Below, one piece after another: positions 38,976 through 40,203 of a stretch of 40,203 bases of DNA. Position 1 is the stretch's first letter. Each line of letters opens with the position of its first letter. Under the pieces are notes generated by a model, which made no database searches, was not told the DNA's origin, and saw nothing but the letters and a program-made list of their open reading frames with translations. The translations under genes and the position numbers were made by a program. Source of the stretch: a virus; the IMG/VR virus record IMGVR_UViG_3300027763_000008, positions 1-40,203 of that record; one strand, written 5' to 3'.

Positions 38976-39247
38976 AACGCTTAGACGCAATTGCAACAGT
39001 GGGTGAATACAAAGACCCAAAAACTGGTGACATGAAGAAACGCTATTCCAAATGCGGTTCAGTGTTTATCAATGATGAGGGTAACATCTCATTCAAGATG
39101 GACACAATGCCCGTAGGTGCATGGGATGGATGGATCAATGCCCGTGAGCCATTTGATGGCGAGAAACCCGCCCGTCAAAGTTCTACTCCCACCCGAAAAA
39201 CTAAGGGCAGTGGTTTTGATGACATGGAATCAGATATTCCTTTTTGA
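38972..39247 (+). CDS. SSB-like single-strand DNA-binding protein
   Basis: A 91-residue protein. The beta-rich N-terminal part (IATVGEYKDPKTGDMKKRYS; SVFINDEGNISFKMDTMPVG) resembles a reduced OB-like fold. A linker follows, then the C-terminal tip DDMESDIPF, which matches the acidic SSB tip with final Phe that docks partner proteins. It is shorter than bacterial SSB (about 180) and lacks the usual long linker. Coupled to the annealing-protein gene by overlap, so they probably coat and anneal ssDNA together. Confidence 0.8.
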   Translation: MKRLDAIATVGEYKDPKTGDMKKRYSKCGSVFINDEGNISFKMDTMPVGAWDGWINAREPFDGEKPARQSSTPTRKTKGSGFDDMESDIPF

Positions 39248-39261
39248 TGTAAAGTAACCCT

Positions 39262-39318
39262 TGGGGGGAAAGCTGCGCAAAGGCATTTCAAGCTTGCGGA
39301 CGAACAGTAATCCCCCCA
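39262..39318 (+). ncRNA. Structured RNA element between SSB-like and winged-helix genes
   Basis: TGGGGGGA (39262-39269) pairs with TCCCCCCA (39311-39318) and encloses a CGCAA/TTGCG stem (39276-39280 with 39294-39298). Pairing of two G/C runs 40 bases apart is unlikely by chance in a 40% GC genome. There is no T-run, and the next ribosome site starts at 39324. It may be a leader RNA, processing or translation-control element for the next gene, not a terminator. Confidence 0.55.
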
Positions 39319-39334
39319 CCTTTAGGAGAAAGTA

Positions 39335-39625
39335 ATGTTTAATTTATTTAAGTTGTTTCGTAAAAATGCAAAAGACACCTCAATTGAGGCTGCTCAAAGC
39401 ATTATTCCCGCTTTGCCAAACATCGAAAACATGGTTTATGAATACGCTACCATGCGTGGAAAACTAGGGTTTACCGATGATGAAATGAATGAATACTTCA
39501 AAACCCATAAATCAACTTACAGGGCTAGACGCTCTACTTTGGTTGAGAAAGGGTTTATCGAAGACTCAGGACTGCGTGTAATGGGTCCTAATGGCCGCAA
39601 CATGACTGTATGGAGGATAGTATGA
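39335..39625 (+). CDS. Winged-helix-like early protein
   Basis: A 96-residue protein. After a basic start (FNLFKLFRKNAKD), residues 30-95 read as a winged helix: NMVYEYATMRGKLGFTDDEM, NEYFKTHKSTYRARRSTL, VEKGFIEDSG, then strands with MTVWRIV. A DNA-binding regulator is likely. AGGAGAAAGTAATG carries the start. The stop overlaps the next start (ATGA). Confidence 0.78.
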   Translation: MFNLFKLFRKNAKDTSIEAAQSIIPALPNIENMVYEYATMRGKLGFTDDEMNEYFKTHKSTYRARRSTLVEKGFIEDSGLRVMGPNGRNMTVWRIV

Positions 39626-39828
39626 AATCTATTGTTGATATCTTTTCTGGGCAGCTTTATACCGAAACGTCCATGATGCGTTTGACACAAGATGGGCGGG
39701 TATTTACTAAAATAGGCGATAATTACTTATCTCCTGATGGCGAATTAATTGTCAAACAAGGTGATTACTTACTTAATACCAAAACTGGAATAATGTCCAA
39801 CTTTGGTGATCCATTTTTGGAGGAATAG
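39622..39828 (+). CDS. Small beta-rich early protein
   Basis: A 68-residue protein from ATG 39622 (GGAGG six bases before, ATGA overlap with the previous stop); a frame start at 39610 lies inside the previous gene and lacks a site. Content: SIVDIFSGQLYTETSMMRLT, then FTKIGDNYLSPDGEL and LLNTKTGIMSNFGDPF. Repeated beta-hairpin-like units. Function unknown. Confidence 0.8.
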   Translation: MKSIVDIFSGQLYTETSMMRLTQDGRVFTKIGDNYLSPDGELIVKQGDYLLNTKTGIMSNFGDPFLEE

Positions 39829-39830
39829 CA

Positions 39831-40136
39831 ATGTCTTATGCCGATATAGAAATGAAAATAATCCAGTGGGCAGAAGCTCGTAAGATTATTCAAAACAGTA
39901 ATCCAGAGTCTCAATTACTCAAAGCTGTGTCTGAAATGGGGGAATTAGCAGATGCGACCATTAAAAATGACGAGGAAGCTATTGTGGACGCTGTTGGCGA
40001 TGTCATGGTCTGTCTTGTCAATTATTGCGCTCTTCAAGACATTAATTTGGTAGACTGTATGGAAGTTGCATACGATCAGATTAAAAATCGTAGGGGCACT
40101 CTTTTGCCCAACGGAGTCTTCAAAAAGGACATTTGA
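39831..40136 (+). CDS. MazG-like nucleotide pyrophosphohydrolase
   Basis: A 101-residue all-alpha NTP pyrophosphatase. Marks are WAEARKII (residues 13-20), QLLKAVSEMGELADA (28-42) with the E35-x2-E38 metal pair, and DAVGDV (53-58) with Asp 53 and Asp 57. The C-terminal KNRRGTLLPNGVFKKDI is conserved in phage members. It hydrolyses nucleoside triphosphates, or (p)ppGpp-related nucleotides in some phages, to monophosphates and may tune host nucleotide pools. Two bases separate it from the previous gene. Its last 60 bases recur at 1-60. Confidence 0.92.
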   Translation: MSYADIEMKIIQWAEARKIIQNSNPESQLLKAVSEMGELADATIKNDEEAIVDAVGDVMVCLVNYCALQDINLVDCMEVAYDQIKNRRGTLLPNGVFKKDI

Positions 40137-40203
40137 CTGACACAAATTTAACCTAATATTTAATTGCAACAATTTGTTGCGCTAACAGGGGAAAATTATG
40201 TAC
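40077..40203. repeat. Right copy of the 127-bp identical window ends
   Basis: Identical to 1-127. It includes the end of the MazG-like gene, the spacer and the first six bases of the acidic-protein gene 122-316, joining the rightward early unit across the closing point. Confidence 0.95.

Noticed and set aside
39280-39310. Stretch resembling a piece of 16S rRNA (AGCTTGCGGACGAACAGTAA)
   Set aside because: Too short and only loosely similar; better explained as loop and stem of the local RNA element.
1-40203. Integrase, repressor-based lysogeny module, tRNA genes, CRISPR array
   Set aside because: Looked for on both strands by eye and none recognised; the winged-helix protein alone does not prove lysogeny.

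Overview
The window is a complete, circularly closing genome of a tailed, short-tailed (podovirus-like) bacteriophage. The first and last 127 bases are identical, so the unique circle is 40,076 bp. It holds a terminase large subunit, a large P22-size portal, a scaffold, an SU10/DUF5309-like capsid protein and a lysis cassette. It lacks a tape-measure, sheath or baseplate gene, and I found no integrase, RNA polymerase, DNA polymerase, tRNA, rRNA or CRISPR array. The moderate A+T content, the small proteins shared with aquatic phages and the 127-base end overlap point to a metagenome-assembled phage of a Gram-negative, probably aquatic, bacterium. The host cannot be named from the sequence.

Layout. 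(1) Bases 30021 down to 324, minus strand: one long late unit. It starts from a good sigma70-like promoter at 30138-30167 and runs through a GNAT-like gene, a possible small terminase, terL, portal, scaffold, major capsid protein, a decoration-like protein, head-tail adaptor, a set of fibres (collagen/C1q-like, glycine-rich, S74-chaperone), a glycosyltransferase, a tail nozzle-like protein, internal/ejection-type proteins and lysis genes. Two strong terminators bracket the decoration-like gene just after the capsid gene. (2) Bases 30022-31019: a 1-kb non-coding region with a perfect DnaA box and palindromes. (3) Bases 31020-32351, plus strand: a four-gene unit ending in a GP88-family protein and a terminator. 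(4) Bases 32352-32906: non-coding, with an almost A-free GT-rich repeat block followed by nonamer iterons. (5) Bases 37519 down to 32907, minus strand: early/replication unit with a winged-helix regulator, a DUF1376-type replication initiator carrying internal heptamer repeats, RusA, a YbcO-type nuclease and many tiny overlapping genes. (6) Bases 37623 through the closing point to 316, plus strand: recombination and nucleotide genes (DUF1071-type annealing protein, SSB-like protein, MazG-like enzyme).

How the genes fit together. The phage seems to rely on host polymerases. It brings an initiator (DUF1376), an annealing protein, an SSB-like protein, the RusA resolvase and a nuclease for recombination-linked replication, then packages by TerL. 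A recurring dyad built on TATTAGGG/CCCTAATA lies upstream of every main transcription unit and is my best candidate for an undescribed phage-wide control system. Its regulator may be the winged-helix protein at 36966-37346. Twelve small genes (26-58 codons), mostly joined to neighbours by ATGA-type overlaps, are included below.
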